NCBI GenBank assembly: GCA_964247055.1
Contig: OZ176057.1
Span: 3,720,001 to 3,784,000 of the forward strand
Length of the DNA: 64,000 nt
Reading direction: 5' to 3'
From: Paragordius varius
Taxonomy: Eukaryota; Nematomorpha
A program made the position numbers and the translations under genes. Under the pieces are notes generated by a model. The model was given only the letters and a program-made list of their open reading frames with translations. It made no database searches and was not told the DNA's origin. Below, piece after piece: positions 12,536-26,170 of this stretch (its first letter is position 1; every line of letters begins with the position of its first letter).

Positions 12536-14483
12536 AATATGGAACATATTAAATATATTACGTCATATATTACGAATACAAATCACTCCCTTTATTTCAC
12601 GCAAAACGATAAAATTTTAAATAAAAATTGGTTGTGTTTATAAGATATTCATAGTTTTTCTAGTGGTTTTGGTTCATATTTTAACTGCAGTTTTGAAAAA
12701 TGCGAATAAATAATTTATGAAAGAAGCGTGTCCATAATATATATATATATATAAATTAATTTTGCTTCTGGTTCAAGGACTCTTTAATATAAATTCTTAT
12801 AATGTTTGCAAATTTAATGTTAAATGGTGTAAAAGTTAAAGATCACCCTTGAATGATATCCGAAATCCCAAACTTAACGTTATTTATTTTGATAAATGTA
12901 GGCCTAATCGTGTTCGTACGCTGTTAAAACGAACTTCAAATATGAACTAATGGTTTCAATACAAAATTTACAAAAGTGCTGAAATAGTAATTGTTGTTAA
13001 ATAAGTATTTGATCATATTTGATAAACGAATTTTTATCATAAAATTACATAAATTGAAGTATTATTCAAATCCAAATTTAATAAAATATATTCCAATATC
13101 AAGTGTGAAAACGTCAAAGTTTTGTTAACCAGACAATCAAATGGACCCAAAAAATAATGATACGGTACTTAAACCTCTGCCCATTGGCCGCATGCGGTAC
13201 TAAAAGTGCTTTTTATGGCCCTGAACTATGTAAAAACTTTTTTGTGTATTTGTTTTGAGTATAAATATCTGCAAATAGGTCAAACAGAGCTATGAAATAT
13301 TTATTGATAAATATATGGTGCAAAGCCCTCGAGACAATATAAAAATTTTAAACAAGCAAATCAATAAATTGGGTAGCATTCTCGCTTGTTTAGACGTTCA
13401 TCAAATGTTTCATATGAATTTTTTATTCACGAACCACGTGTAATATTTTTAATAAAATAAATATTCTGATGATGTGTATAAGAATGGTTTTACCGTTCAA
13501 ATATGAATTTAACAAATTAAATATTTTTATATATTTTATCATCGGGCAGGTATGATTTCAATATATTGTTATTACAAACTATTTGATTCAATCGGGCCTC
13601 GGGCATATTCCAATTTTTTACTATAAAGGTTTTAATATTATTTTGAGTCTTGTTTTATGCGAAAAAAGCAATCTTTGATATAAAAATTTAACCGTTTATG
13701 CTCTGAAAATACAAAAATATCCTAAAATTTAATCGTCTACAAAAAGATGATGGAATGTTTAGTACAGTACAATGACTAAAATTGTGGTTATATATATTTT
13801 TAGATTATATTTATTACATATTAAATATATGAATGACCTCTGATAAATGCGTAGCATGGATATGGTTATTTTTATATAATATATATTTATTTTAAATTTT
13901 TGTTGTTTTAATGTTTTTATATATTTTTATATCGCTACATTGTTGGTTAATTGGAATAAATTGTAGAGTGTATGAAGGTATAATAACGCTGTTTAATTTT
14001 AATTAAGTTTTTTTTAAATCATAATTTATTTAAATATACCGGTTCCCATTTAAAAGTGCAATAATTTTAAAATACAATTTTTGTTTTGTTGTCATCAGTA
14101 CAAAATAATTGGTGATATTTATTTATTTCATATAGAAATCAAATAAAAGAACGGATCCTCTTTTTAAATATTATTTTTGAAATCTGTGATTACAATTAAT
14201 TATATGATACTATGATATGCCCAAGTATTTGATATGTAAAAATTTTGTAAAGAATATGGAAACCTCGTGTCTCAAATTTCTGTTGTCTTTTTTAAAATCA
14301 TAAAAATCAAAACTTTTATGTTTAAAGAAGAACTAGTGTTGACTGGTCAAAAATAGCCACACGATTTATATAAATAAAATAAAACAATAAAAGCACCACA
14401 AATATTCAATTGATTAGTCAACCACACTTTCCTTTTCAAATTAAATTGTTTAAACTTTATTCACACTTGTGTCTTTAATCCCT
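12536..14483. other. Intergenic, no gene seen
   Basis: AT-rich sequence with one weak family F-like block (GGCCGCATGCGG near 13185). No ORF or splice-linked exon chain is visible. Confidence 0.5.
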
Positions 14484-15272
14484 TTAAACCACGGGAACCA
14501 CCCCGGTACCGATTCCAAAATTTCAGGAACCACCTTTGTTCTATATATACACTTTTAGGAATCAACCCGGTTCCGGTTCCACCCCCTTAATTACTGGTTC
14601 CCATATGATTTATCTTACAAAAATTTTATTTTATTATTTATATTTGATTGTGCCACTATATATTACATACGTCAAACTTTAAACCTAAAACTCTGAATTT
14701 TGGACGATTCAACTGTTCTAAAACTAATAATCATAAATCGAGTTTGTTTATAACTCATATGTTCGTATACATAGGTCTCCGTTGAAAGAAGTTTTTTCAC
14801 CCTTAATTTTCTAATTTCAGACTTGAGAAGCAGTTTGATCAGCGAATCGCTTGGTCCTATAAATTTTTAAAGTTAAATAAAGATTTTTATAGACTTAATT
14901 TAACACTCATTATATACCTTTGTACTTAGATATTCTATTATATTTTTATAATTTGTTTCATTTATTATGCTGCACTCTATTTTTCCTTCGCTATACATTT
15001 GTTTATAATAATTTATTTAATTTATAATTATTGTTAATATTTTGATTGTATTATTTTAATAATAATTTTGTAAATCATTTAATCAAAAGTCAGGAACCAA
15101 AATTGGAGCCGGTTTTAAATGTAAAGAACCGGTTCCGGAACCGCTAAATTTTCAAGAAACCCCCGGTTTCGGTTCCAAAATTTCAGGAACCCCCCGGCTC
15201 TATTTTTATATTCATAGGAACCAACTGAGTTTCGGTTTCACTTTTTTTGAACCGGTTCCAAGCCCTGCTTTT
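14484..15272. mobile_element. Family G element with GAACCGGTTCC ends
   Basis: Repeated GGAACC/GGTTCC and GAACCGGTTCC motifs occur at both ends in inverted orientation (CCACGGGAACCACCCCGG left, GAACCGGTTCCAAGCCCTGC right) around an AT-rich core. The terminus CAGGGCTTGGAACCGGTTC, read inverted, resembles hAT non-autonomous elements. A remnant lies near 50930. Confidence 0.55.
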
Positions 15273-16371
15273 AACTCTGAATGAAAAGTTATTATTGAAA
15301 AATTAAAATTAAAAATTGTCTTTTGAAAAAATATTTATCTTTTTGTTTTTATGTTTTTGTTTAAATTCATTTTTACTGTTTGTTCTACCTAGCTAAATAA
15401 AATATCTAATTAACGTGCATTTTAAATATATTGGCAAAAAAGTAATCCATGAAATTTTATAAATGTGTAATTTGTTAACTTAATTTTAAATGCGACTGGA
15501 TATTTAAGCGCTCACCGAATGGTGAATGTGATGCATTCGGAGTCAATTAAACCCAAAACTTAAATTAAAAGCTATAGGTTAGTAATAATAAAATCTATGC
15601 CCGAAGCAATTAGCTTGCGATCTTTGTGACTTAATTACAACACAATTTCACAAATAATTATCAATAAAATTCTTGTAGGTGCCCCATCTGAATGTGCCCG
15701 CTTTAATAAGCAACCTGTGAGAAATTTTGAAATTTTAATTTGCAAAAACTAAACTCATAAAATCTTAGTAAAAATGATACTTTTTAAACATCAATAAAGG
15801 TCAATAAAATTGGGAACGAACTAAATAGTTATATATTGTGTTATCATTTTAAAGGAAATCAATTACTTATTTATGCCTATATTTATTTCATATGAGCCCT
15901 GCAAAGCCGTTTGTTGAGTCACACACCTGGTTTAAACAGTTAAAATGACTTATGCTAAAAATCTAGACGGGCAACGCCACTATTTTTATGAAAGAAATTT
16001 TAAAAATGTGAAAATATGGGATAAAGTTGCTAATATATTTAGCAGTTTAAAGGTTCAATTGTCATCATTTTAATAAAGTGTTATAAAATGAAATAAAATA
16101 TACCGTATATACCATGTTAGAGAATCTACATTCCAACACTGTACTGTATGCCAGATATCAAGGAAATGGAGAATGGTTTTTTTGTTGGTCGCACATGGTA
16201 CCAGGCATTGAGTATATATTGCATACCCACACAATTTCAAACGACCCCAATGTCTCTTTAGCCTCAAACGAAGGGGTAAGAAATAAAAAACATTTAATAT
16301 CCAGAGTGCAAATTTAGAATGCTTATATTGTTAAAAACTAATTTTTTTTAAATGCATAATAATTTCTTTAG
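15273..16371. other. Intergenic, with ambiguous ORF
   Basis: It holds a family F-like fragment near 15888-15935. An open frame from 16114 to 16278 ends at a good donor (GGGGTAAGA) and could be a 5' exon of the next gene, but in its ATG frame it is out of phase with the next exon. I left it unassigned. Confidence 0.35.
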
Positions 16372-19300
16372 GGATTCGACTTAATATTTTTGGTGTTAAA
16401 CGCCACATAAGACAAATGAATGCAAAGAAAATAAAATGTAAGCAACTAATTAACATGAATGTTTTGGCATTAAATATTTTTGCTCGTTTTACTGTAAAAA
16501 TACAATACAGATGTTTGGTTAATTTTCATAAGTTTCGATGAATATCAATAATTTTATTATAGGCCTAGACTTTATCTGTAATTAAGATTTATTAATTATT
16601 ATATTGTAATTAACTATGGAAATGGTACTTAATTAAAATCCTTCCAAAATTTATTTTTTATTTAGCAGACTAGCTAAATTTTTTAGTTTATTTCCAATTA
16701 TATATGCTGCAAATGTTATACGGCTTCTAACAAAATAATTTAACAATAACACTGGGCATAAAATCGAGGGACATAAAAATATCCAATTGAAATAAATATA
16801 TTCGGATAGATATATTAGGATTCTGATGGTGCTTTTAGTTTTAGGCTTACGATTATTTTGCGATTTCGCAAAATTATAATTAGTTTACCTTATTAAAAAT
16901 TTTTTTGATAAAGGCTTAATGCTTATTCCAATCATTTAAATATAAGAAAATATATTTAGAAGAGCCCACCTATTGTCATAAATTTTAGATTTGTGCTCCA
17001 TTCCTAAATTTTTGTACGCTCTTTATAAACTGATCTTCTTAAAAGGAACCAAAAATGCCGAGAATTTGCGATACACCTTTTATAAATATGCTATATTAAC
17101 GAATCTTTAAATCGATTCTCAGGTGACGTTTAGAATAATCGATTATAAAAGTGTATATACAATATCTTAAGCGTTTTAATAACATTTCCACTATGGTTCA
17201 AAATACCATAAAACGCACTTCGCCAAATTGCTATGTTTCTCAGAAAGCATGACCTACAAATTATTACACAATCTTCGCCTTTTCTGGGTCAGAAAATTTG
17301 GGACTTTCGGAGGCATTTTAAATTTAAAAATTATAAAAATAGTGTTTTGCTTGGTGTGTATTTAATGATAATGTGGCACTGTTTTTCGCATTGTAGTACT
17401 ACGTCGAAAAAAAATTGCGACCTTTTTATTCGTATACAAAAAATTGAATTTGCTAAAATACATTCAGTTAAAATAACGCCTATAATGGTTAGTTTTGCAA
17501 AAAACTAGGATTGGCATATTTTTAATTTGTTAATATTTTAATTCTGCTCGAATTATACATAGATTTGGGTTTTTGACCAATCGGACCACTTATGAATGCA
17601 GAAATTGGCGCAGTGGTATAAACAAAATACTAAGATTTTACATTAGGCTAATCGTCCTTTCACTCAGAGCTTCAGCAAAAGAGGCCTATCAAAATTAAGT
17701 CCAAGAATATATTTTAATAAAAAATATGATCTATAAAAAGCTTTGTTTCATTTAAGTTTCAGCTAATTTAATTGTAGGATATGTTTTATTGTTATATAAG
17801 CTTGTGTAAGTATAATATAATCATTCAATATACCACACCAAAAATTTGGTGTGATAAATAAGCAACTATGTTTTGATTTTGTATTGCGTCAGTGTTAAAA
17901 AATTTGGATATATTAATGTATGAGGTATTAGGGATGTGTTTTAGAATTAAAAATTTTATTTTACAAATTGAATTTTACAATTTTCTAATATGGAGCAATT
18001 GTTACAAAATTGTAACTTTATAATAGCACTCCCAAGGTTTTTAAAAAGCACTGGTAGTCCTAATATTACATATCAGAGTGTATGTATTTCATTGGGATAT
18101 TTTTATCATGCCATTTAAATCAGTGTTAAGCGTATTCCTTGTTTTAATGGATGTAAAATATTTCTACTATTAATGAATAAAACATATTTAAGACACAATA
18201 TAGAATGTGTTTTTGGAGGAAATTTATGCATGAACCAGCTCATTATAAAATTCGAATCATACCTATACAATCGGAACAACTCAAATCACCTACTCTTAAC
18301 TTAACCATTGGTAATTAAGTATAATATTGTAATTTCTAGAAGCGATATTATACCGTTTTCACAATTACCATGAATAGTTCCAACAAAATTTTGCTAAAAT
18401 GTATTATAAAGCAAATTATGAATTTTCATATTTTTGGATGTCATCATTTTTGTCTTTATAATAAATAAAGAACATTTTACGGGAATCCAAAAATTTGAGA
18501 TTTTCATAGTTTACTTGAATTTTTAATCAATAAATTTGGTTTTTACTATTAAATTATAATTTTGATATATTATAAAGATAATTTTTAGCAGTTAGTTAAC
18601 ATCAAAAATTTTTTGGGTTTATTATGCTATCTTTCTATATGGATAAATTAATACAAATGCTGAGTAAACAATATGTCTTTAAAATTGCCCTACTATAGTT
18701 TCAAATAAGAAACCATTAAAATGCATACTTTATATAAAATATACGAAATGGTGTTTTAAAACTACATTTATTTTACCAAATACAAAGAAAGACACATTAA
18801 ATGTTTCTTATAATTGACCACCAAATAAAAAAAATCACAATTTTAAATTTACAAAATGCATATTTTCAATATATATAATTTAAATTTTAGGGTATTGTGA
18901 AAATTGGCAGTCCATTTGTAAGCACAATGAGTGCTCTTATGTTGTCTGTATAGCCGCATTAATAAATACATATGGTTATACAATGCTTTGTCCAAGTTGT
19001 CACAATCATGCATTAATCCCGACCGTTCTGATAGATTTTAAACGTAGTATTATTATCAATATTTTTTCGTAAAAAATTTAAAAAACCATTTGACTTGCTA
19101 TGAAACTTACAATTTGGATTAATTTTAAGAATATTTTAGAGTTAAATATATTATATATGTATTTAACAAAATTAGCAAGCAATATCAAATGGGTTACTTT
19201 TAAGCGAGTGATGGCACAAGCCTTTTTCAAACTTGATAAAACGTTGCTGTTAAGCCAGTTTAAAGAAACAATCATTACCGCAAACGCAATAACGATTGTG

Positions 19301-20236
19301 GAAAATACATGGGATATTTATGTGAGTTAGTTCATATTCCCAAATTCGATATTGTAACCAAGTCTTAAATGAATTACATTTTATTTGGTTTAATTCATTT
19401 TTTACAATATAAAAAGAGTATATGATCAAATATTTCGGTGTCGAAAATATTTTCAAAAAAATATTTTAGCTGCTGATTAGCTATTATGTTAAAAAATAAA
19501 TCTCTCATCAAATGTAGATGGTGCGGCATTCCGTTATCGGTTAACATATATACATTTTGGAGGAGTTTTGCTATCATATCATATCAAAGTTTGCATTTTA
19601 ATTTTTTTAACTTAATTTGGAAAACGATAGATATAGATTAATTACAAATAAAGTTTTGTTTCTTAAAATAAGGCATAGAGATGTAAATAGGTAACATACT
19701 CACTAATGCAATTAATTTTACTGGAAAAGTTTAGGTACATTGAGATAAAAAAGTTTGATTGTCTTCATTTTACTCTTTGTCCGCACAATATAAATTTTTA
19801 TTTTATTTTATAATGATTAAAGAAATTGAAAATATTTGATGTGTTAGTGTACCACAATACCATTCATTGCTATGCTTTTGGAGTTAATCCGATGTTCATA
19901 ACCTCATACAATTATAAGTTTTGTTACGTCTTTGTAAAAAGTATATATTTATAATATTCGTTAATTTTTTTTACTTATATTAGAAAACACCCTTAATCTA
20001 ATTATTTTACTTTTTTGGCAGATAAACAGTATCTAAATTGGGTCTATGGTCAATCTAGAAATCTAAGGATTGATAATGTTATAGGCCTACATTATATTTG
20101 TGCTCATTGTTACATAAACCCCGAGGGGAATGCTAACTTGCATAGATGTTATTTATGTGCAGAAATCGAGATACAGAATGAAGCAGAACATAATATAACT
20201 AAAATATTATCAAAAATTAAAATATACCATATATAA
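16372..20236 (+). CDS. Unrecognised protein with four CXXC motifs (5' uncertain)
   Basis: Exons 16372-16437, 18891-19043, 19481-19588 and 20022-20236 (stop) join in phase with GT/AG signals. A further open exon-like stretch at 19176-19321, with a strong gtgagt donor, joins in phase upstream but not downstream, so it may be alternative or spurious. The protein has a basic start (GVKRHIRQMNAKKIK). Next comes a Cys/His segment (CENWQSICKHNEC) and then paired CXXC knuckles: CPSC with CRWC, and CAHC with CYLC. This looks like two zinc ribbons. The C-terminus is short and charged. I do not recognise the family; a nuclear or regulatory zinc-binding role is only a guess. The first exon is unsettled. 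Confidence 0.5.
16800..18075. repeat. Family J degenerate repeat segments
   Basis: It shares GGATTCTGATGGTGCTTTTAG, AAATGCCGAGAATTTGCGA, GGGACTTTCGGAGGC and ATATGGAGCAATTGTTAC with segments near 7.0, 20.4 and 30.4 kb. All lie in the first intron of the CXXC gene. The 91-codon ORF at 17233-17508 overlaps the shared block and is probably repeat-derived. Confidence 0.4.
18683..18731. mobile_element. Family C MITE, right end only
   Basis: It matches GCCCTACTATAGT and ACCATTAAAATGCATACT of family C. The other half is missing or unrecognisable. Confidence 0.6.
19715..19805. mobile_element. Family B MITE fragment
   Basis: The right half (GTTTGATTGTCTTC, CTTTGTCCGCACAATATAAA) is recognisable in the last intron of the CXXC gene. 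Confidence 0.4.
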
Positions 20237-21440
20237 ATTGTGTCTAATAATATGTTACAATATAATTTTTTCATTGATTTATAAATTGAGGTTACATAAT
20301 TTTATTTTATACTCGATAAAAGGTATATAAAGGCAAAAAAATACAATTATTTAAAAAAGTTCTTACGTGTACAAAATCGGACGCCATGAAAGAATATCTT
20401 GATGAAACAAATATTTTCTGATTGAAAAATATAAATAATCTCATGGTGCTTTTGGTTTTGAGGTTTACAACTGTTTTAAGAAAGTTATTTACACTTTTTT
20501 TAGTAAGTACTTCACATCTGGAAATGGCAAAATTTGCGCAAAATAAAACAATATTTGTTGTTACTCGTTTTTCATAACATCATTCATATGATTACAATAT
20601 ATATAATTGCGTGTAATAGGCTTTAACTAAAATTTAGATATATGGTTATAGATGGTTAAAAATGTTTTTGTTCGGATATGTTTTTCGTTTTGTCTATAAA
20701 ATTTTAATTTTTACCATTATATACAATAAAATCTATACACTTGATAATTAAGCAATTATATATGACATCCATCAGTAGGGTTACCCGATCTTTGCTTTAT
20801 ATAGCATTCAGTTTCATTTTCCAAATATTACCGTTTGACATCGTGCAAACTATATTTAAGACGGTGAATGTTATGTTTGTGGCTATATTTTGGCAAATGT
20901 AACTTAAAAATTTGTAGTTAATAAAATAAACGCTAAGACTTTTAAAAAAAATGCCATTTCAATCGAGTGTTTTCAAAAAAATATATTAACATTTTTTCCA
21001 AGTTGGTTTAAAAGAGAGACATTAATGAAATATATCCAAAAGTTTATTTAATATTTCAAAGTTAGCCCCTTGATGTAAAATTATTTTTTGCAAATGAATT
21101 TTATATTTTGAATCATTGATACCATTACCATAAATATTCAAGATTGTCAAACGAATTCTATATCGATTTGCGCAAAATAAATCTTATAAAACTAAATTTT
21201 TAACTTTTTTTTCATGCTAAGAATTGGTTAAGGCTATTTACTGATCACCGTATTGAGTGTTTCAAACTTCTTGTTTTGGATCTTCGATTTTCTATTTTTT
21301 GGAAATAGTAAAATATAAGATTAAGTGTGTCACCAATACTGTGAAAGTCATAATGACCCAGTTTATATCCATAATTTTTTATTTAAAAAATAAAAATCGG
21401 TGTTTTTTATCCATTGTTTTTTTCAATTAACTTTAAATAT
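20237..21440. other. Intergenic with repeat fragments
   Basis: It holds a family J fragment (20390-20550; TCATGGTGCTTTTGGTTTTG) and a family B right-end fragment (20640-20722; TTTTGTCTATAAAATTTTAA). No gene is seen. Confidence 0.45.
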
Positions 21441-22553
21441 ATAGTGTGCAAAAAATTTTTAACAAAAATTTTTTTTGACATATCTTATGACCAGTGAATT
21501 CATTTGCCGTAAAAATTATAATTTGTTTACGACCTAATTTTTGAGATATTGGGAGAAAAATAAAATCGAAATAGTGAAAATAAGGATAATTAAGGATAAT
21601 TCAAAAAATAATGATAAAAGTTGAGATATTAGGGTTGATTATCATTTTAGGAGATATTTTTAAATATAAATAGCCTAAAATTATGCTCATAGGTTTTCTA
21701 TAATCTCAGTTCAAAAGGCGTTTATAACAGACTTAAAAGTCAAAAAATATGAAACTATATTGAAATCTATTAAAAAAATTAAGCCGAAATGCGTACAAAT
21801 ATAAAAAATATATATTTGTACGCATTTCAGCTTAATTTTTTTAATAAATTTCATAATTATAATGCGTAATTGCCTCAACTTTAATATATTGAAATCATTT
21901 TTTTTATTTACCTGAACTCACTACTAAAATTTTATTCATATTTTATTCGGCAAAGAATTAAATCAAATTAAAACTAAAAATTATTGTTTTTTATTTTTTA
22001 TTTTTTGTCATCTGGTTGACGGTATAAAAAATTTACTTGATATTCCAATACTTTTAATATTTTGCATAAATACTTTATAAATCCCACTCATGTAAGATTT
22101 TAAAATAAAACAGCATAAATTATTTAAACACTCATAAACCAGATGACAAAAAATGAAAAAATAAGAACAGTATTTTCAACTTTATTTTGATATATGATTT
22201 TACTGAATAAAATATGAATGTTAAGATTTTAATAGTGAGTTTAGCCAATAAATAATTGAAAAAAATTATTATATTTAAGTTTCATAAAAATTTGTTTGTC
22301 TTTTAAGTGTATTAAAAGAAAAACATCTATTGACCTGAGATTTTATAGAAACCCTAACTATATGATTTTAGGCTATTTATAAATTTATAATATCTCCTAA
22401 AATGATAATAAACCATAATATCTCAATTATCATTATTTTTTGAATATCCTAATTTTCACTTTTTGCCCGATTTCAATTTTCTCTTAATATTTGAAATACT
22501 AGGTCGTCAACGAGTACTGTTTTTGAAACTAACCCTCTTTTTTGCATACAGTA
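21441..22553. mobile_element. Family D long foldback element
   Basis: Long imperfect inverted arms start at AGTGTGCAAAAAATTTTT and end at the inverse TTTTTTGCATACAGT. Matching internal pairs include GATAATTCAAAAAATAATG with CATTATTTTTTGAATATCC, and TTTTTTGTCATCTGG with CCAGATGACAAAAAATG. No coding capacity. Partial copies are at 24.4 and 25.4 kb. Confidence 0.7.
21769..21842. repeat. Near-perfect hairpin inside family D
   Basis: Arms of about 35 bp (containing AAATGCGTACAAATATA and its complement) flank a short AT loop. The other family D copies do not show it. Confidence 0.8.
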
Positions 22554-23407
22554 TATATATATATATATATATTAAAATTCAAAAAATATATAAAATTCGA
22601 AAAGATCAAAATTAGAATGAACTAAATGTAAAACGTTAAAAAAATTATTATTTATAACGAATTAATTTACTCAATTTATATTTTCAATACGTTAAACATA
22701 TTTCGTAGCATGAAAAATTTTGAATTATTATGAATATATATACTCTTTATGGTAAATAGTATGAAGTAAATGAAAAAACTGATAAATACTACTTTTGGAT
22801 TTTCCTAAATTTTATTCAACGGACCTCACTATTATATAAACAGTTTTTTATTCATTACAATATTATTGAAACTATAAACAAGGTTGGGCGAGTAGATTGA
22901 TTTTTTTTGATTTAATAAATAGCCCGTAAATGCCAGAAAAGACCTAGCATGATTGTTTTAAAGGGTATTGCTTTTGAACAGAGGGGGCTTAAATAATCCA
23001 AAATAACGAATTAAGCGTAATATACAAGTTAGGCTCGATGATTGGCGCCTTTACAAAAAAATTTACCCACACATATGATAATATGGGACGATTTCGAAAA
23101 GTGTTTATTGATAAATTTTGAGCCAAGCATTGTTTTTTTTCAATATAATATGTAAACTTTACTAAAAGATAACGTTTTTAGCAAAAAGTTGTTATATAAT
23201 GCAAATATTGACAAATTGCAAAACTAACTCACGGACATATTTTTTTATTGACCTTGGTTCAAAAATAGTTCAATAACATTTTTTAAAGACCATTAAAGGG
23301 TGTCAAAAAGAGAAAATAGTTTTTTTCAGAATATACATTATATAAAGTCTTCAAAAGTATAATAAAATTATTTTGTTTTTTTGGGGGAGAAAATATATAC
23401 TTTCCTA
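22554..23407. other. Intergenic, no gene seen
   Basis: It begins with a (TA)n tract. AT-rich, with no exon recognised. It would contain the promoter of the following gene if that gene is real. Confidence 0.45.
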
Positions 23408-23708
23408 ATGTTTCTACCAGCAATTATACTGATCTGTGCGAGCCATATGGCTATTACACAGCCCATGAAAAAAGATATCAAGCTCCAGTTTCGCAATAGG
23501 TTTTTTTACGATCAACTCATTGATCGATTTGAGGGCAGAGCTAATATGACTGTCAATTTTGCTTTTGCTACATTTTCCTACTTTAATATGACATATACCC
23601 AATTTATTGGCCAAGGAATTATTCCTAAACTAAACTTAGTTGATGGACCTTACTCAATATTACAAAATGGAGTTGCAATAAGGCATGGAAAAATTTCTTT
23701 ACAGGGTA
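23408..23708 (+). CDS. First exon of an unrecognised secreted protein
   Basis: An ATG opens a 100-codon frame with a typical signal peptide (hydrophobic core FLPAIILICASHMAI). A mature region follows with NMT sites and alternating hydrophobic residues. It runs to a donor (TTACAGG then gtaaat) at phase 1. A possible last exon starts at 26264 after ttctatcag and runs 57 nt in phase to a TAA (DENDYDKS, ending TQN), but that link is weak. An upstream TTG-started extension is less likely than the ATG. I recognise no family. Confidence 0.4.
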
Positions 23709-23734
23709 AATTATTTAATATTAAATACTAACTC

Positions 23735-24245
23735 TATTTGATTCAAATTGGGGTATCTAAATTTCCCAGAAAAATTTAAATCTATATTTTTAAAAAAACT
23801 ATCGAGGAAACCCCAATTTAAATTTATATTCTATACGAACAAAATTATATAATAAAAATATCTAGATAGAACTTTTTGAAAAAAAAAAGTTCCATAAACT
23901 ACTAACGCCATTTTTTTTACAATTTTTTTTAAATATAGGTTCCTTTAAATTTAAAGGTAACATTAAAGCTAATTTTTTATTTAAATTAACCTAACATTCA
24001 TAGAAACAAAAATGAGGTATTTTGTATTGTTTTTCATTTTAGCCAATGCACACATGTTAAGTTGACTAAATTTTTAATTTGGGTTTTACATATAAATAAG
24101 TAGCATTAAGTTTTTTGATTAAATTTTTAATATATTTCGGTGTAGTTATATTATATAAAAGCAAACTTTTGCCATGGTTTTAATTCCTTCTATATTTTTT
24201 AAAGTATTTAATGCCGGGAGTATCCAACTAACCCAATTTGAAAAG
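23735..24245. mobile_element. Family E MITE
   Basis: One end reads TTGATTCAAATTGGGGTATC and the other ends ACCCAATTTGAA. Internal blocks (GCCAATGCACACATGT, CATTAAAGCTAATTTTTTA) are shared in inverse orientation with 56712-57235. It lies just after the donor of the 23.4 kb exon. Confidence 0.65.
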
Positions 24246-24362
24246 AAGGACTAAAATGAATGTGATGTATCCAAATGTTAATTCAATTGTTAATGTCAGA
24301 AATATTTAATTTATTTTGTAATAACTTTTGAAACAAACTCCTATTCGAATAATTCACAAAAC

Positions 24363-24680
24363 TTTTTTACATTTACACTGGCAAAAAGGAGGTTTAATTT
24401 TTTTACCAAAACAAATATTTTTTCATGAAATAGTCTTATGACCATTGAATTTTGCCGCAAAATTTTTTAATGTTGACCTTGTTTTATATTGAGAGAAAAT
24501 CGAAATTGCACAAGAAGTGAAAATTAAGGATAATTAAAAAATATAGATAAATATAATAACATATATTATCATTTTATCAGATAATTTTAATATATAAATA
24601 ACCTAAAATCGTATAGATGGGGTTTTAATAAAACTCAGAAGAAAAAATCGTGTTAATTAACATACTTAATGCTACGAATT
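24363..24680. mobile_element. Family D arm fragment
   Basis: It matches the left arm of family D (TCTTATGACCATTGAATTTTG, AATTAAGGATAATT, ATAACCTAAAATCGTAT). The right arm is absent. Confidence 0.5.
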
Positions 24681-25014
24681 TGTCAAAGTTTTTAGACACA
24701 AGCTAAAAAAATTTTTACTTGTATATATTATGAGATTTAGCCATTTTTCATAAATTAATTATATAGCGCAAATATTCTGGATTACAATCCTTAAACAGTT
24801 TCTTGTATTCTCTATATGAAGGTGATAAATCTGTCTTTCCAAAAAAATTATTATAATTTGGAACACAATGATATATCTTTTTCTTAGCCAATTTAAACAC
24901 TTTTTAATGATTGTATTTAAATATTCACATTTTCTATCAAACATAACACTTTTATCGTCGAAATCAATTTAATTCAAAACTAAACACTTATATATAAATA
25001 TTTTTTAAAAAAAT

Positions 25015-25215
25015 GCAGTAAATACTGAAATTTTAGGGACAAAAACTAAAAATTTAAGGAATATATCTCATAAAATACAATCCTTTTATAAACCTTAATT
25101 TTTCTCATATATTTTTAAAAATGAAGTTTAAAAAAGTATGGATGTCTTTTAGTAAAAAATATTTTTCTTTATATTTTTAGGTTTTGTCCTTAATAATTTC
25201 AATTTTAACTGTAAT
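25015..25215. mobile_element. Family B MITE
   Basis: Left end CAGTAAATACTGAAATTTTAG, right end inverse TTTCAATTTTAACTG. A core with GTATGGATGTCTTTTAG is present. Confidence 0.6.
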
Positions 25216-25429
25216 ATAAAAATTCTAGATGTTAGCATGATATCTTAATTTCCGTATTTTTTTGATACCTATTTATCTATTTGATAAGAATTTTTTTAAG
25301 GGTACATGTCCCTAAAGTTATCGCTTACTAACTAGACAACTGCACTTTAACAAATTAAATTTTATCTAAATCAAGGTCGAATTATTAATGTTTAGATTTA
25401 ATTCAAATAAAAAATTTAATTTGGGTTGA

Positions 25430-26170
25430 GTATAATACTGTGTGCAATAATTTTTAATTTTCATATGTTGCCGCAAACATTTTTATTTGTTCGACTTAAG
25501 TATTTATATTGGGAGAAAATTGAAATCGGATAAGTTAATGCATACACTCATAGTTTGATAATGAATTGCTTTTAGAGGATTCGAACTAGTCACCGTGTAA
25601 AATTTTGATATTCTATTCCAATAAATATATTTTTAATATATTTTCATATCAGCAAAAAAAACTATTTTATTTAATGAGATATCAAGATTTATCATTTTAG
25701 ATAGTTGCAAAATTGAATAGCCTAAAATTATATAGTTAGTAGGGTTTTTATAAAAATTCAGACATAAAATCGTGTTTTTAACACAAAATTTTATTTTGAT
25801 ATAAATAATTTACTTAATAGCTTAACTGGCCAATGATAGCTTAACCATAAAAATAACTTAAAATTGTTTTTTATTTTTTGTCATGTGGTTTATGAGTGTA
25901 TAATAAATTTACTCTTTAATTTTGGAATCTTACTTAAGCGGGAATTACAGTTTATAAATTTAAACAAATATGATTTCATTGGAATATCAACTAAAAATCT
26001 ATACCAATTCCAATAAAAATATTAATATGTCGTTAATAATCCAGCACTTGTAAATCCTTTTTTATACAAATTTATATAAGTTGTTCCCGCTCATTTTGGA
26101 TTCCAAAATAAAACAGTAATTTATTATATACTAATAAACTAGATGACAAAAAAATGAAAAATTAAACCAA
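25430..26170. mobile_element. Family D element, partial
   Basis: The left arm starts ACTGTGTGCAATAATTTTT, and the inner palindrome has TTTTTTGTCATGTGG with CTAGATGACAAAAAAATG. The outer right arm is missing. Confidence 0.6.

Noticed and set aside
16114-16278. Possible first exon of the CXXC gene
   Set aside because: It has a good donor, but its ATG frame ends at phase 0 while the next exon needs phase 1. The other frame is closed by TGA upstream. Left unassigned.
17233-17508. 91-codon plus-strand ORF with an acceptor-like start and a donor-like end
   Set aside because: Its core (GGGACTTTCGGAGGC) recurs in family J repeats near 7.57 and 30.58 kb, so it is more likely repeat-derived than an exon of the CXXC gene.
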